From the NCBI GenBank assembly GCA_048267165.1, contig JBLWYD010000008.1:44381-108380 (forward strand): DNA of 64,000 bases, written 5' to 3'. The DNA is from PGYR01 sp048267165 (lineage in GTDB: Bacteria > Bacteroidota > Ignavibacteria > Kapaibacteriales > UBA2268). The notes beneath the pieces were generated by a model. It saw only the letters and a list, made by a program, of their open reading frames with translations, did no database searches and was not told the DNA's origin. Made by a program: the position numbers and the translations under genes. Shown piece by piece: positions 42,781 through 52,600 of the stretch (within the stretch, counting starts at the first letter, position 1; every line of letters starts with the position of its first letter).

Positions 42781-43382
42781 TAGTCTTCCCTACTGCCCGA
42801 TCTATCGGCAGTTTGTTCTGTTATTTGTGCTCTGAATTTCGATACTTTCGAAAGAGGTATATCAGCCGTTATCTCGATAGTATCCGTATATACTTCGTCA
42901 AATGATACTGCGAATTCTTCCAAAAGTCTTTTTATAGTATTTATATCATCGTAAGTAGTGAATATTTTCACTCTTTTAGTGATGTCAATTTTTCTTCTTT
43001 TGCATAGCTTTACTACTTCCTCTGCTGTTCCACCGTAAGCTCTGGCTAAACCGCCAACACCTAATTTGGTACCACCATAGAACCTAGTTACAACTACTAA
43101 TACATCAGAGAGCTTATACTTTTTGATAGAGAATAGAATAGGATTACCAGCCGAACCATTAGGTTCGCCGTCATCATTAGCTCTGTACTCTAACCCCTGT
43201 GAGCCAAGAATATAAGCATAGCAATTATGAGTAGCATCATAGTGTTCTTTGCGAATAGCCGCTAAGTATTTATCAGCCTCTTCCTTACTTTCAATAGGGA
43301 ATACATTCGCTAAAAAGCGACTACCTTTTATCTTATCTTCGAACGTTTTGTGTTCTTCTATAGAGTAGTAATAATCCATCAA
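42780..43382 (-). CDS. YigZ/IMPACT family protein
   Basis: A 200-aa protein of the UPF0029/IMPACT family. It shows KIKGSRFLANVFPI, the DGEPNGSAGNPIL motif, and VVVTRFYGGTKLGVGGLARAYG. A C-terminal ferredoxin-like domain (DUF1949 type) follows. The function in bacteria is not settled. It overlaps the next upstream gene (PAP2) by 4 bp and panC by one base, so it is part of one operon. Confidence 0.93.
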   Translation of the reverse strand: MMDYYYSIEEHKTFEDKIKGSRFLANVFPIESKEEADKYLAAIRKEHYDATHNCYAYILGSQGLEYRANDDGEPNGSAGNPILFSIKKYKLSDVLVVVTRFYGGTKLGVGGLARAYGGTAEEVVKLCKRRKIDITKRVKIFTTYDDINTIKRLLEEFAVSFDEVYTDTIEITADIPLSKVSKFRAQITEQTADRSGSRED

Positions 43383-44317
43383 TCGTATTTATAAAAACCT
43401 ATTTTTCGTAATAATAATTCTATTTTGGGCTCTATCCACATAGTCATAACTGCAAATGCTATGCCTGCTGCTACATCTACAACATAATGATAACGCAAAT
43501 AAACAGTAGAGAAAATAAGACTAAAACCAATCACTGCTACTATCCATTTAAACTTTGATTGAAATTTGAAAGCTATTAGGATAGTTATGAAAGTCATCAT
43601 AGTATGTCCACTTGGCATACAATCTCTATTTACTATAACTGCTGGATTCACAGTATCAGGCATTACTCCACCACCTGCGTTCACTAAATCTCTGAAGAAA
43701 TTAGTAAGAAACAGCCCGGGTAATTCCGTGTTTAGCATACTGAAATCGTGTATTGTAAACCTTGGGCCTATCGCTGGCATAAAGAAGTACAGCAGATAAG
43801 AAAAGAAAAAGCCGAATATAACTATGCGAGCAAACTCAAAAAATCTATCGTCCTTGTCTCTAAGAGTGAACTCTACTCCCAGTATAAATGGCAAAACATA
43901 GAACATCATATATGTGAATTGGAAATATTCTGTTAATACAGGTGTTGCAAACTGAGCCATCCATTCAGTTGGGTTAACTCCGAATATAGCCATATCCCAA
44001 GCTATAAGAGTATTATCATAATCGTGTGGATTGACCAAAGGTATAAACAAATGTATATTGCTATATATAAAAAATACTATTGGTATTACATACAGCCGTC
44101 TCACTAGAGTGAATACCTTACCACCTTTGTACTTACTGCTAACTATAGCGAATACTATCACAGCCGTTGCTATAACAATATAAGACAAAAGATTAAGTGC
44201 AGGCGCTTCCAATTGCCCCCAAAAAATAAAACAAAGTACAGAATAGATAAACAACATAGCTAATATGTATGCATCACTTATTGTCAGTAAATTGATAATC
44301 TTCTTTAGTTTATTCAC
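43379..44317 (-). CDS. PAP2-type membrane phosphatase
   Basis: A 312-aa inner-membrane protein with about six helices and the phosphatase motifs of the PAP2 superfamily: NRDCMPSGHTMM (motif 2, active-site His) and LRYHYVVDVAAG (motif 3). The layout is closer to the Aur1/inositolphosphotransferase-like PAP2 branch than to bacitracin-resistance enzymes. It may dephosphorylate a lipid phosphate or transfer a phospho-head group. It overlaps the ksgA 3' end by 8 bp. Confidence 0.87.
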   Translation of the reverse strand: MNKLKKIINLLTISDAYILAMLFIYSVLCFIFWGQLEAPALNLLSYIVIATAVIVFAIVSSKYKGGKVFTLVRRLYVIPIVFFIYSNIHLFIPLVNPHDYDNTLIAWDMAIFGVNPTEWMAQFATPVLTEYFQFTYMMFYVLPFILGVEFTLRDKDDRFFEFARIVIFGFFFSYLLYFFMPAIGPRFTIHDFSMLNTELPGLFLTNFFRDLVNAGGGVMPDTVNPAVIVNRDCMPSGHTMMTFITILIAFKFQSKFKWIVAVIGFSLIFSTVYLRYHYVVDVAAGIAFAVMTMWIEPKIELLLRKIGFYKYD

Positions 44318-45113
44318 CAGTTATGCTTTTTATGTTATCATATAATAGATTAAAATCTGCTAATGACAGATTTTCGGCTCTCAAATCTAACATTTCTTTC
44401 ACTCTTTCGGGCATAGTTGGTGACGATATAAATGCTTGGAAGTCATCAACAGAATTGAAATGTGATTTGATAGAATTAGATAGTTTTTTTCTTCTACCAT
44501 TGAAGGCACTTTTTATGAAAGAATGTAATTTTTTATCGAAAACACCATCATTAAAAGTAATAGTAACTACAGATGAAGTAACTTTTGGTGGTGGATTAAA
44601 AGCTGTCGGAGGTACATCGAATAGTTTTTCAGCAGTACCACACATAAGCACAGCTAATGTTAGAATGCCATACTCTTTACTATTAGGAGCTGAAACTATC
44701 CTGTTGCCTAACTCTCTTTGTATCATGAAAGTGAAAGACTCTATTCTATCCGAATAGTCAATAAGCTTGAATATGATTTGTGATGAAATATAGTAAGGCA
44801 AATTACCAATAACTTTTACTTTTTTATCTTTTGGTAATATCTCATCCAAATTAGCTTCTAGAATATCAATATTAAGAACTTTCAGCCCTTTGAAATTCTT
44901 GCGGAGTACATAAACCGCACGATTATCTATTTCTATGCAAGTTAGATTATTAGTCTTCGGTATCAGATACTTAGTCAAAGCACCAGTACCTGGGCCAATT
45001 TCTATGACCGTATCATCAGGTTTTATATCCGACATCTCGGCTATTCGTTGCGAAACCGTCTCATCTACTAAGAAGTTCTGACCGAGCGATTTCTTTAATC
45101 TGAATTTTTCCAA
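44310..45113 (-). CDS. rsmA: 16S rRNA dimethyladenosine transferase
   Basis: A 267-aa SAM-dependent enzyme (KsgA) that dimethylates two adenosines near the 3' end of 16S rRNA. It starts with the typical KKSLGQNFLVDE, has the SAM site EIGPGTGALT and the catalytic NLPYYISS, and ends with a short helical domain. Its stop overlaps the PAP2 gene, and its ATG directly follows the HIT gene stop. Confidence 0.96.
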   Translation of the reverse strand: MEKFRLKKSLGQNFLVDETVSQRIAEMSDIKPDDTVIEIGPGTGALTKYLIPKTNNLTCIEIDNRAVYVLRKNFKGLKVLNIDILEANLDEILPKDKKVKVIGNLPYYISSQIIFKLIDYSDRIESFTFMIQRELGNRIVSAPNSKEYGILTLAVLMCGTAEKLFDVPPTAFNPPPKVTSSVVTITFNDGVFDKKLHSFIKSAFNGRRKKLSNSIKSHFNSVDDFQAFISSPTMPERVKEMLDLRAENLSLADFNLLYDNIKSITGE

Positions 45114-45617
45114 TTATATGCCGTATTTAGTGAATGCTTGTTTTAGTTTATCTCTCGATTCTTCCATTGACTCATTTATAACTTTATAGTCCGAAATAAC
45201 TGCAGTGAAATTAGTATCACCTCTCCAACGAGGAACAATATGAAAATGCAAATGGTCTGGCAAACCTGCACCTGCGGCTGCACCTGCATTCAACCCAACA
45301 TTATAACCTTGCGGACTATATACCTCATCTATAACTTTAGTCGATATATTAATAGCTTCCATTATCTCTGCCCTACATTCGGCTGATAACTCAGCTAATG
45401 TCCCCTTATGTTCGATTGGGGTGATTAATAAATGCCCATTATTGTACGGGTATTTATTCATCATAACTATAGAGTGCAGAAACCTAGCAACTAGTAGATT
45501 TTCTTTATCTTCAATTGGATGAGTAATAGCGTGACAAACAAAGCATTCTTCTATTTTATCTTTTCCTTTGAAAGAGCCAATATATTTGGATCGCCAAGGT
45601 GACCAAAGTTGTTCCAT
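45114..45617 (-). CDS. HIT family hydrolase
   Basis: A 167-aa histidine-triad protein. The active site is DHLHFHIVPRW (His122, 124, 126). The start MEQLWSPWRSKYI and the ECFVC pair (Cys25, Cys28) place it with the Ap4A phosphorylase-like/FHIT-like branch. It cleaves or transfers nucleotide phosphates, probably diadenosine polyphosphates. It is the first gene of the run HIT-rsmA-PAP2-yigZ-panC. Confidence 0.92.
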   Translation of the reverse strand: MEQLWSPWRSKYIGSFKGKDKIEECFVCHAITHPIEDKENLLVARFLHSIVMMNKYPYNNGHLLITPIEHKGTLAELSAECRAEIMEAINISTKVIDEVYSPQGYNVGLNAGAAAGAGLPDHLHFHIVPRWRGDTNFTAVISDYKVINESMEESRDKLKQAFTKYGI

Positions 45618-45670
45618 ATTCTTATATTATATTATTTTTACGTTATAAGTTATTACAAAAATAGCTCAAA

Positions 45671-45703
45671 AAAAAATGCTTGTAAAATTAATTACAAGCA
45701 TTT
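45671..45703 (-). terminator. Terminator after the beta-barrel gene
   Basis: A perfect 12-bp stem, AAATGCTTGTAA (45674-45685) with 45692-45703. On the minus strand it is followed by a U run (complement of the A run at 45668-45676). Confidence 0.85.
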
Positions 45704-45726
45704 AATTTTTTACACTTCTATTTATA

Positions 45727-46566
45727 TTAGAATATAGTAGAAGGGAATCTGATATCAATACCCATCTGAAGCGTACTTACTCTCCAATCATCATCAGCAG
45801 AAAGGTTAGTTACACCAAAGTTATAGTTGAAACTTGGTACAACGTAGAATCCACCCGAGAATAAAATCTCGTATTGAACTCCAAATTTTATACCTACTCT
45901 CAATGCACTAGAATTAGGTATTTCACCTTCTTGTACAATAAGTGTTCTCCCATCATCCGAATAATTTTGATCATCCGATCTTACGAATTTCGCCTCTTTA
46001 GGCGTTAATAGAGAATAGGTTTGATTTTGTTCTCTTGCCATAGCAAAGTCAAATGTAGGACCAACTATAACACCAAATTGAGTATCAAATAAGTTCAATT
46101 TGTACTGAGCTTCAGCAGTTATCATATTATATATGACCTCATTCTTGTGCTCAGTCGAACTAAAAATAGTTGTGTCTGTTCCGGCAGTTGTAAGAGCTTT
46201 TGAAGGATATTCATCACCTTCTACCTCGAAGCTAGCAGGCATAGAGTTATATAGCACACGTGCTATAATAGAAGATTTAGAATCTTTGGCATTACCAAGT
46301 AAATACTCGAATGACATACCAAAGAAATAACCATTAGCAGAACCGTTTTGGAATACTGGACATGGAGCTGTCTGGAAGTCGAAAGTACTTATATCTGCAG
46401 AGTGCAACACCCTATTATAACCAACTACTGGTCCAAAGAAGAACGGAATACTTGCTTTTTTGGGTTCTAAAGGATTATCACCATCTCCCTGCGCAAATGA
46501 TGGCATTGTAAAAGCAATGGCCAGAGTTAATGTTATAAGAATATACTTTTGTAAACTATTTGACAT
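45727..46566 (-). CDS. Outer-membrane beta-barrel protein
   Basis: A 279-aa exported protein (signal peptide about 1-26, ending AFTMPSFAQ). It is built of alternating strands with Gly and aromatic residues and ends in Phe after a DIRFPSTIF strand, the usual C-terminal signal of outer-membrane barrels. It has no known ligand. It follows the 1354-aa T9SS protein by 13 bp and is probably co-transcribed, so the two may act together at the surface. Confidence 0.8.
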   Translation of the reverse strand: MSNSLQKYILITLTLAIAFTMPSFAQGDGDNPLEPKKASIPFFFGPVVGYNRVLHSADISTFDFQTAPCPVFQNGSANGYFFGMSFEYLLGNAKDSKSSIIARVLYNSMPASFEVEGDEYPSKALTTAGTDTTIFSSTEHKNEVIYNMITAEAQYKLNLFDTQFGVIVGPTFDFAMAREQNQTYSLLTPKEAKFVRSDDQNYSDDGRTLIVQEGEIPNSSALRVGIKFGVQYEILFSGGFYVVPSFNYNFGVTNLSADDDWRVSTLQMGIDIRFPSTIF

Positions 46567-46579
46567 AATTTAAACCTTG

Positions 46580-49500
46580 TTACTTTGTAATAATAAATTC
46601 TTGAGTTAATGTTGTTCCTAAAGACTGAACAACTAATATATATTTTCCATTAGCATACTTACTAAGATTTAATATAATATTATTTTTTCCTTTATCAAAC
46701 AATATTTTATCCAACACGTCATATTTTTTTCCAACATAGTCCATTATGTATATTGAACCTGTTAGCTCGTCGGACACATCTACTGTGAGATTTGCTTCAT
46801 TGCTTACTATGTTTGGTACTATAGAAGCATCTACTATATAAGAACTTAATTCGACATTTCGGTAGTTGTAAACGCATACTTGTTCTACTTCTAAAACATT
46901 AAGTTGAGCGTTCCCATCATAGCAGTCGCTTAGGTTAAATTTTATCTCCACATCGCCTTCTAAATCAGTATTAAGCAATGCTAAAAATCTTAATTCGAAC
47001 TCCCACGAAACTATATTTTCAAAATCGAACTCTGAAAACTCTTCAGAAACCAATGTGAATCTTTCAGCTTCTACAGTTATAGTAGCTTTTACTTCTTTGA
47101 TTTTATTGTTTTCTGAATCGTAAAAATAAATAATTGTTTCATTATTATCAAGTAAAAAGTTGTAAGTGTCTATATCAACTGTTACATTTAGACTTGCCGT
47201 AGTATCAATAAAGTTCGGGAATTGACCGCCAAATTTAATATCGAAATATTTCCCGATTTGTAACCCTGATGCAGCAAAAGGGTTAATTGATATTTGATCT
47301 TGAATAGAAGTAATATTACTTTCAGTTACGAAAATTGAATCTTTTCCTTGAATTATATCATTTACTATTATATTATAATATATTTTATCGGTTTTGTTGC
47401 CAGATGACATTACAACTATTTGTTTATTAATACTTTCAGATGGTAATAATGTATCACCAAAGCTGTCATCTAAGAATCGAGCTATTTTAATATCCGATAT
47501 TACATCGATATTTTTAACAAAAAACGAAGTGTTACCTTTGTTTTTTATATTTATACTAAGCGTGTCGAAATTGCACGATTGTACCGTTATATTTTCAGGG
47601 GTTATAGCAAGGTCCAGAGTATCTTGCTCCTCAACAAAACCTCTAATATGAATAGTATCAGTTTTTATTCCATAGTTAGGGGCAGCGTCTGACTCGACTA
47701 TTAACGTCATCTGATGTTCACCAAGAGTAAGTCCGTTGAACCTAATAGGGAGCGTTTCCGTTTCTCCTTGGGCTATTGTTCTACTATCATAAAATGATTT
47801 ATTAAAATCGAACACATCCTCATCACCAATGAATTTGAATATTCTATTGATTTTTAAATCTTCATTTCCGTCTGATAATAAGGCGTTTTCTATAGCATCT
47901 TTGAAAGAGTAAATCTTTATAGTATCTAAGTCGATATTATAAGTTGTTATTTTAGGTAATGTCGGTTGTCCTTTCAGATTCACTAATATTGTATCATGAG
48001 GAGCCCATCTTTCTACAAATTTGGCTGTTAGTATATAAGGAGTAATGTCATTCACATCCGTAGGATTATAAGTCAGGTTTAAGTCAATAGCCTTATTCTC
48101 ATCCAAATCAACTGTACCCAAATCTCGTAGAATTGTAACATTAGGGTCATTAGTTAGATTAGAAACTACATCGAGATAAGAAAATCTAGAAAGAAAACTT
48201 CCTGAATTTATAAATCTCTGTGAAGTGTTTTTGGAAGTACCAATACGAGTATCACCAAAATCAAAGTTAATATTATTGATTCTTGGTTCACCCACCTCGC
48301 TAGTTATAGTAGCCGTTCTATTTATTTTATTGCTATCCATTAGTGTAATAGTATAATCGTAGATACCTGATACATTATGAGTGAATGTAATCTTATTGAA
48401 TTTTATAGATTCATTTGGTTTCAATGAATAAGGGAACATACCAATAGTGTCAATGCTAAAATTACTACTTATGGGAAGTACTACACTATCACATTTTATA
48501 TTTGCATTTCCAGTATTTGTAAATTCAACAAATTCCGTAGGACTAGTCGAATAGCTTGTACCAGATAGTATTTTTGGCAATCGTAGATTACTTGCTGCTA
48601 AATCGAAACTAATTACTTTAGCATTTATATCAACTTTACGAGTATAATCACATGCAAAATTGAAAAACATAGAGTCAAGAATAGCTGTTTGGTTATTCGG
48701 TTGATTGTACAAGCAAATAATCAATCTGTAAGTTTGTTCTTTGTAAAGCATCTTAGGTAATGCGAAAGGTAGATTAAGCTTTAATCTCAGATCAGCAGGC
48801 AAATCTATACTTTCTAATAGAACTGAGTCCGCATCAGTATGAAGATCAAATGAAAGACAAGAATCTTTCTTAATATTCACTTCCTTGTAATCTATCAAAT
48901 CTTGTAATACAATCTGCGCACCCGGTCTATAAAATTCATAGGGGGTAGAGTTACCAAAATAATCAATTCCAGTAAACTTGAAGTTGGCCGGCTTATTTTT
49001 ATCTAATACATTGCCATCTAGTTTGACAAAAGTAGTTGTATCATTGATAGGTGTATGCGACCAATTGAAATTATATGTCTCTTGCTCATCTACTTCTATT
49101 AGATTAACACCAGAGTAGTCCGATACTTTTTTATCGAATATAAAACCTCTGATTGTAGAGCAGCTTTCTACAAATTCAACCAATGGCTCTGAAAAATCCG
49201 TTTGTTCTTCATCTATTAACGAAGCACCAACAGTCATAGCATAAGAGTCAAAACCACCAGCAGCTATAGCAATAGCATGGAATCCACCCGAATCAGCCAC
49301 AATAGTGTTGATACTCGGATTCTGTGGTACAAATACTTTCTGCCAATAATAAGGTTTCCCTGCCAAATTAAAAGCATTGAAACCAAGGATATTGTCGATA
49401 TGCTTATTATTAACCCTAAGAGAAGATTTACCATCCTCATCTGCTATTATTAATAGTGCTTGACTGTCGTATTGATTTATAAACCTATCATTTATTACAA

Positions 49501-50644
49501 AAATATCATTCGAACCGAAATAAGTCGTCTTGCTAACCATTTTATCTAATGCAGGTATAACTACCATCGAAGGGTCATACAAATGGGTTTCAGGAGTAAC
49601 AACATACTTAGCCATAAACTGAGTTATAAGGAATTTTCCATTTGCGGACCAATAAGTTGGGGATTCAATATTATCAAAAGTCCAAACTTCACCGGGTAAC
49701 ATATATATATTATTAGTATTATTATCATTAACGATAGATAAATCGATTGTATCTTTGGCTACTACTTTGAACATAGACCTGATTCCATTTCCAAATGGAA
49801 CTGTTAGATATTCTTTACCCCAAGTATTAGTCGGAGGAAGCATCTCTACAATATGGTCTTTTGATGTTAACTGATTAGCTTCCGATTGTTGCTGAATTGA
49901 GGTACGCATGTGCCCTGAGACAACGCCTACAGGTCTATCACTAACAATACGGCTACCAGAAAGATCGTGCACTCCATGAACACCGTGCGTATATTTCGAT
50001 TTTACTAAGTAGCTCTCGCCTTTGTTGAGTCTAACTTTTATAGTCGAATCCTTTAGTGCACCTCTGAAAGTTTCAGCAGTCACAGTGATTTCTACATTTG
50101 TATAATTTTCATTTGCTAGTATTAGGAATTCACCTAGTCTTGATGTTTTTTGTAGTTCTACTATCTGTGGAAGTTGACCATCTGGCTCTATATAGTAATC
50201 ATTTGGCATAGTAATAGCATAATGCTCTGTTCCCCAGTTCCGAGTTGGTATCACTGAGAATTTATCACCAGATTGTAGTAATGAACTTTTAGCGACACAA
50301 GAAATAGGGTGCATAGCACTAATTTCAATCAGCTTATTACCAAAAGTTACTTCCGGATCTATGTGTTCATAACCTTCATCTACATCGAGATTTATTATAC
50401 TGTCTTTTTTAAGTTTTAGAGTGTAAGTTTTACCTAATCGCGGCTCAGTTATAGTTACTTCTGTATTATATTTTGAGGATAGATAGATACTTTGGTAGGG
50501 TGCTGAATATGCGTTGATTTCATTATCAATAAACCCAACAAGAAAATGGCGACCCTCGTACGAAGACATAGTACCCTCGCTCGCAAAGGACGTCACACTG
50601 CTAAGTGGAATAAATAATAATAGTAATAGATATAAACGTATCAT
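46580..50644 (-). CDS. Giant T9SS surface protein, IgGFc-binding-like
   Basis: A 1354-aa secreted protein with a signal peptide (about 1-21). Residues about 25-470 resemble the IgGFc-binding N-terminal domain (GRHFLVGFIDN near residue 31, HGVHDLSGSRIVSDRPVGVVSGH around 220, SANGKFLITQF near 325). Several Ig-like anchor domains follow (about 690-1100), with FTNTGNANIKCDS- and FDFGDTRIGTS-type strands. The last 80 residues are a type A T9SS sorting domain ending QEFIITK. It is probably an adhesin or matrix protein; binding of IgG should not be assumed. Confidence 0.87.
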   Translation of the reverse strand: MIRLYLLLLLFIPLSSVTSFASEGTMSSYEGRHFLVGFIDNEINAYSAPYQSIYLSSKYNTEVTITEPRLGKTYTLKLKKDSIINLDVDEGYEHIDPEVTFGNKLIEISAMHPISCVAKSSLLQSGDKFSVIPTRNWGTEHYAITMPNDYYIEPDGQLPQIVELQKTSRLGEFLILANENYTNVEITVTAETFRGALKDSTIKVRLNKGESYLVKSKYTHGVHGVHDLSGSRIVSDRPVGVVSGHMRTSIQQQSEANQLTSKDHIVEMLPPTNTWGKEYLTVPFGNGIRSMFKVVAKDTIDLSIVNDNNTNNIYMLPGEVWTFDNIESPTYWSANGKFLITQFMAKYVVTPETHLYDPSMVVIPALDKMVSKTTYFGSNDIFVINDRFINQYDSQALLIIADEDGKSSLRVNNKHIDNILGFNAFNLAGKPYYWQKVFVPQNPSINTIVADSGGFHAIAIAAGGFDSYAMTVGASLIDEEQTDFSEPLVEFVESCSTIRGFIFDKKVSDYSGVNLIEVDEQETYNFNWSHTPINDTTTFVKLDGNVLDKNKPANFKFTGIDYFGNSTPYEFYRPGAQIVLQDLIDYKEVNIKKDSCLSFDLHTDADSVLLESIDLPADLRLKLNLPFALPKMLYKEQTYRLIICLYNQPNNQTAILDSMFFNFACDYTRKVDINAKVISFDLAASNLRLPKILSGTSYSTSPTEFVEFTNTGNANIKCDSVVLPISSNFSIDTIGMFPYSLKPNESIKFNKITFTHNVSGIYDYTITLMDSNKINRTATITSEVGEPRINNINFDFGDTRIGTSKNTSQRFINSGSFLSRFSYLDVVSNLTNDPNVTILRDLGTVDLDENKAIDLNLTYNPTDVNDITPYILTAKFVERWAPHDTILVNLKGQPTLPKITTYNIDLDTIKIYSFKDAIENALLSDGNEDLKINRIFKFIGDEDVFDFNKSFYDSRTIAQGETETLPIRFNGLTLGEHQMTLIVESDAAPNYGIKTDTIHIRGFVEEQDTLDLAITPENITVQSCNFDTLSINIKNKGNTSFFVKNIDVISDIKIARFLDDSFGDTLLPSESINKQIVVMSSGNKTDKIYYNIIVNDIIQGKDSIFVTESNITSIQDQISINPFAASGLQIGKYFDIKFGGQFPNFIDTTASLNVTVDIDTYNFLLDNNETIIYFYDSENNKIKEVKATITVEAERFTLVSEEFSEFDFENIVSWEFELRFLALLNTDLEGDVEIKFNLSDCYDGNAQLNVLEVEQVCVYNYRNVELSSYIVDASIVPNIVSNEANLTVDVSDELTGSIYIMDYVGKKYDVLDKILFDKGKNNIILNLSKYANGKYILVVQSLGTTLTQEFIITK

Positions 50645-50707
50645 ACACTGCCTATTTAGATTTGCACTAATATAACTTATTGAGAAATAATATACAAATA
50701 CTAACAG

Positions 50708-51970
50708 TTATAATTCGAAGTAATTACTTTTATAGTGAAGATTTTTTTCAACAGGAAGGTCATTTGACCACTTGTATCGGGGTAAATAAAACTCCTTAAC
50801 TCCGCTCTTTAGCTCTTGGTAGGGTATGGCTACAGCGTTTACATTTTCTAGGAAATTTATTTTATCTATCTCATCATTCTCGAAGAACATTTCGATTTTA
50901 TTGCAATCGTGTTTGTGTGCATCTACTGCACCAGCTTCATTTTGTGAGAAATATAAGCTCTGAGCATTCTGGGTAGTTATTATTCTGCTAATCTTCCCAT
51001 CTGCAAATATCATTTCAATTGTATGACCAGCCAATTGGTTGAGGAATTGTGCGTAATCCGCAAATTCCTTCGATACTGAAAAGGCATTACCAACTGATTC
51101 TATTCGCTTCAGTTTCGATTCTTCTAGCTCTATAGTAATAGAGTCTCCATATAGTTGTGAGTTATCATACCATATAATCGGCTCTTCGTTCAACACAAAT
51201 ATATTCTTTGTTCTGAAATAAGTAGCTAAGTTCGATTTTGTCTTTACGTCCTTTCTGATTATCTCGACACTATCTGTGAATACATAATGTTCATTATCTA
51301 TATAGCGGAATGCCTGCATAGTATCAGAAGAAATACTCAAAGTATCATATTCAAAACCAGTTTCACTTTCTACGCTATCAATCTGAAATAATATGGGCTT
51401 ACCGTACGAAATACTGTATTTTTCTTTTGGCTTGTATATAAGTGTATCCGAAAGTAGATAAGAACTATTGAATTTACCTTTTATAAGTACATTATTGTAG
51501 GCATAGCTTTCTTGTGTTTTCTTGTTGTATTGCAAGTAATTCGAGTTGACAATTACAGAATCATCTTCTATGAAGACATTTTGGTAGAAATTCGCCACAT
51601 TAGTTAAGCTATTATAGTCACCAGATTTTGCTTTCAAATAGGTCTTACTATCTTGTAGCTCTAACTCTGTGTCTGTTTTAGTGAATTTTCTATCCCCAAA
51701 GTAAGTCGCACGTTGGGTTTTCATAGTCAGATCTTTTTGTGTAAGCTTGACGTTGCCGCTCAGATTTGATATATTTGTATTCTCGAAAAGCTTAGCATAA
51801 TCGCAGGTGATTGTGACATCGCCTTGGATTAACTTCACATTACCGAAGTACTCTTTTATAGGTCCATCTGGAGTTTCCGTACCTTGAAATTTGTCAGCAG
51901 AATAGAATATCCGTTCTTGGGCAAAAGAGGATGAATAAAGAAATAATATAATTAATAAGATTCTTTTCAA
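50708..51970 (-). CDS. LptA/OstA-like protein
   Basis: A 420-aa exported protein (signal peptide MKRILLIILFLYSSSFAQ) made of OstA-type repeats: FGNVKLIQGDVTITCDYAKL, LSGNVKLTQKDLTMKTQRATY, FYQNVFIEDDSVIVNS and YNNVLIKGKF. Such proteins carry lipopolysaccharide across the periplasm (LptA) or are fused to related assembly proteins. At 420 aa it is longer than E. coli LptA and is typical of the long OstA-like proteins of Bacteroidota. It overlaps the SRPBCC gene by 4 bp. Confidence 0.85.
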   Translation of the reverse strand: MKRILLIILFLYSSSFAQERIFYSADKFQGTETPDGPIKEYFGNVKLIQGDVTITCDYAKLFENTNISNLSGNVKLTQKDLTMKTQRATYFGDRKFTKTDTELELQDSKTYLKAKSGDYNSLTNVANFYQNVFIEDDSVIVNSNYLQYNKKTQESYAYNNVLIKGKFNSSYLLSDTLIYKPKEKYSISYGKPILFQIDSVESETGFEYDTLSISSDTMQAFRYIDNEHYVFTDSVEIIRKDVKTKSNLATYFRTKNIFVLNEEPIIWYDNSQLYGDSITIELEESKLKRIESVGNAFSVSKEFADYAQFLNQLAGHTIEMIFADGKISRIITTQNAQSLYFSQNEAGAVDAHKHDCNKIEMFFENDEIDKINFLENVNAVAIPYQELKSGVKEFYLPRYKWSNDLPVEKNLHYKSNYFEL

Positions 51971-52539
51971 TTAGAAACGACGTTAATGTTTTTATGCTCA
52001 ACGTTATATTTCAGCTCAAGTTTCTTTTTCAGATTACTCAAACCTTTTTCGAAGTTAGGTCCCATAACATTATCAAGCATTGACCCAAGCAATCGCATGA
52101 ATGGATTCCAGCCAACATTTTTATAGTGTACCCACTCAATAGTAGTATGAGTCCTATCATTCTCTTTCGTTTTTATGTACCCAGAAAAAGAGGTCTCACC
52201 TTTGTTCCATTCTAGATGGAAGTTGATTTTTTTAGGAGCGTTGATAGTTTCGAAAGTAAGTGCGGCAGCTTCTGAATGGTCGCCATTCCATTTCTGTTTA
52301 GCGCCCTGACCTTCCGTTTTACCGGGGTAACTATATACCAGAGTAGAGTCAAATTCTTTCCAAGTCGTCCATTCTTCCCAATTTTTTAGGTCATAAAGGT
52401 AATCAAATGCGTAACTTTGTGGAACATTTATTTTGATTGTTCTACTAATAGATATATCACCCGGAAGGGTCATAGCATAGACCATAAGAGCAAGAACGAG
52501 AGCAGCAACAACTGCTAATAATATTTTTAAGTATTTCAT
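51967..52539 (-). CDS. SRPBCC family protein, membrane-anchored
   Basis: A 190-aa protein with an N-terminal membrane helix (YLKILLAVVAALVLALMVYA) and a START/SRPBCC fold (ISRTIKINVPQSYAFDYLYDL, WTTWKEFD, HSEAAALTFET). The family often binds small hydrophobic ligands in a deep pocket. It is upstream of and overlaps the OstA-like gene by 4 bp, so a lipid-related envelope role is possible but unproven. Confidence 0.82.
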   Translation of the reverse strand: MKYLKILLAVVAALVLALMVYAMTLPGDISISRTIKINVPQSYAFDYLYDLKNWEEWTTWKEFDSTLVYSYPGKTEGQGAKQKWNGDHSEAAALTFETINAPKKINFHLEWNKGETSFSGYIKTKENDRTHTTIEWVHYKNVGWNPFMRLLGSMLDNVMGPNFEKGLSNLKKKLELKYNVEHKNINVVSN

Positions 52540-52600
52540 TTTTAAACAAACGGATTTTAGATTCGTACATATATATAAACCAAATTAAGTTTTTAAAATT

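Noticed and set aside
44323..44757. 144-aa plus-strand reading frame
   Set aside because: It lies wholly opposite rsmA, which has clear family motifs; it is an antisense shadow.
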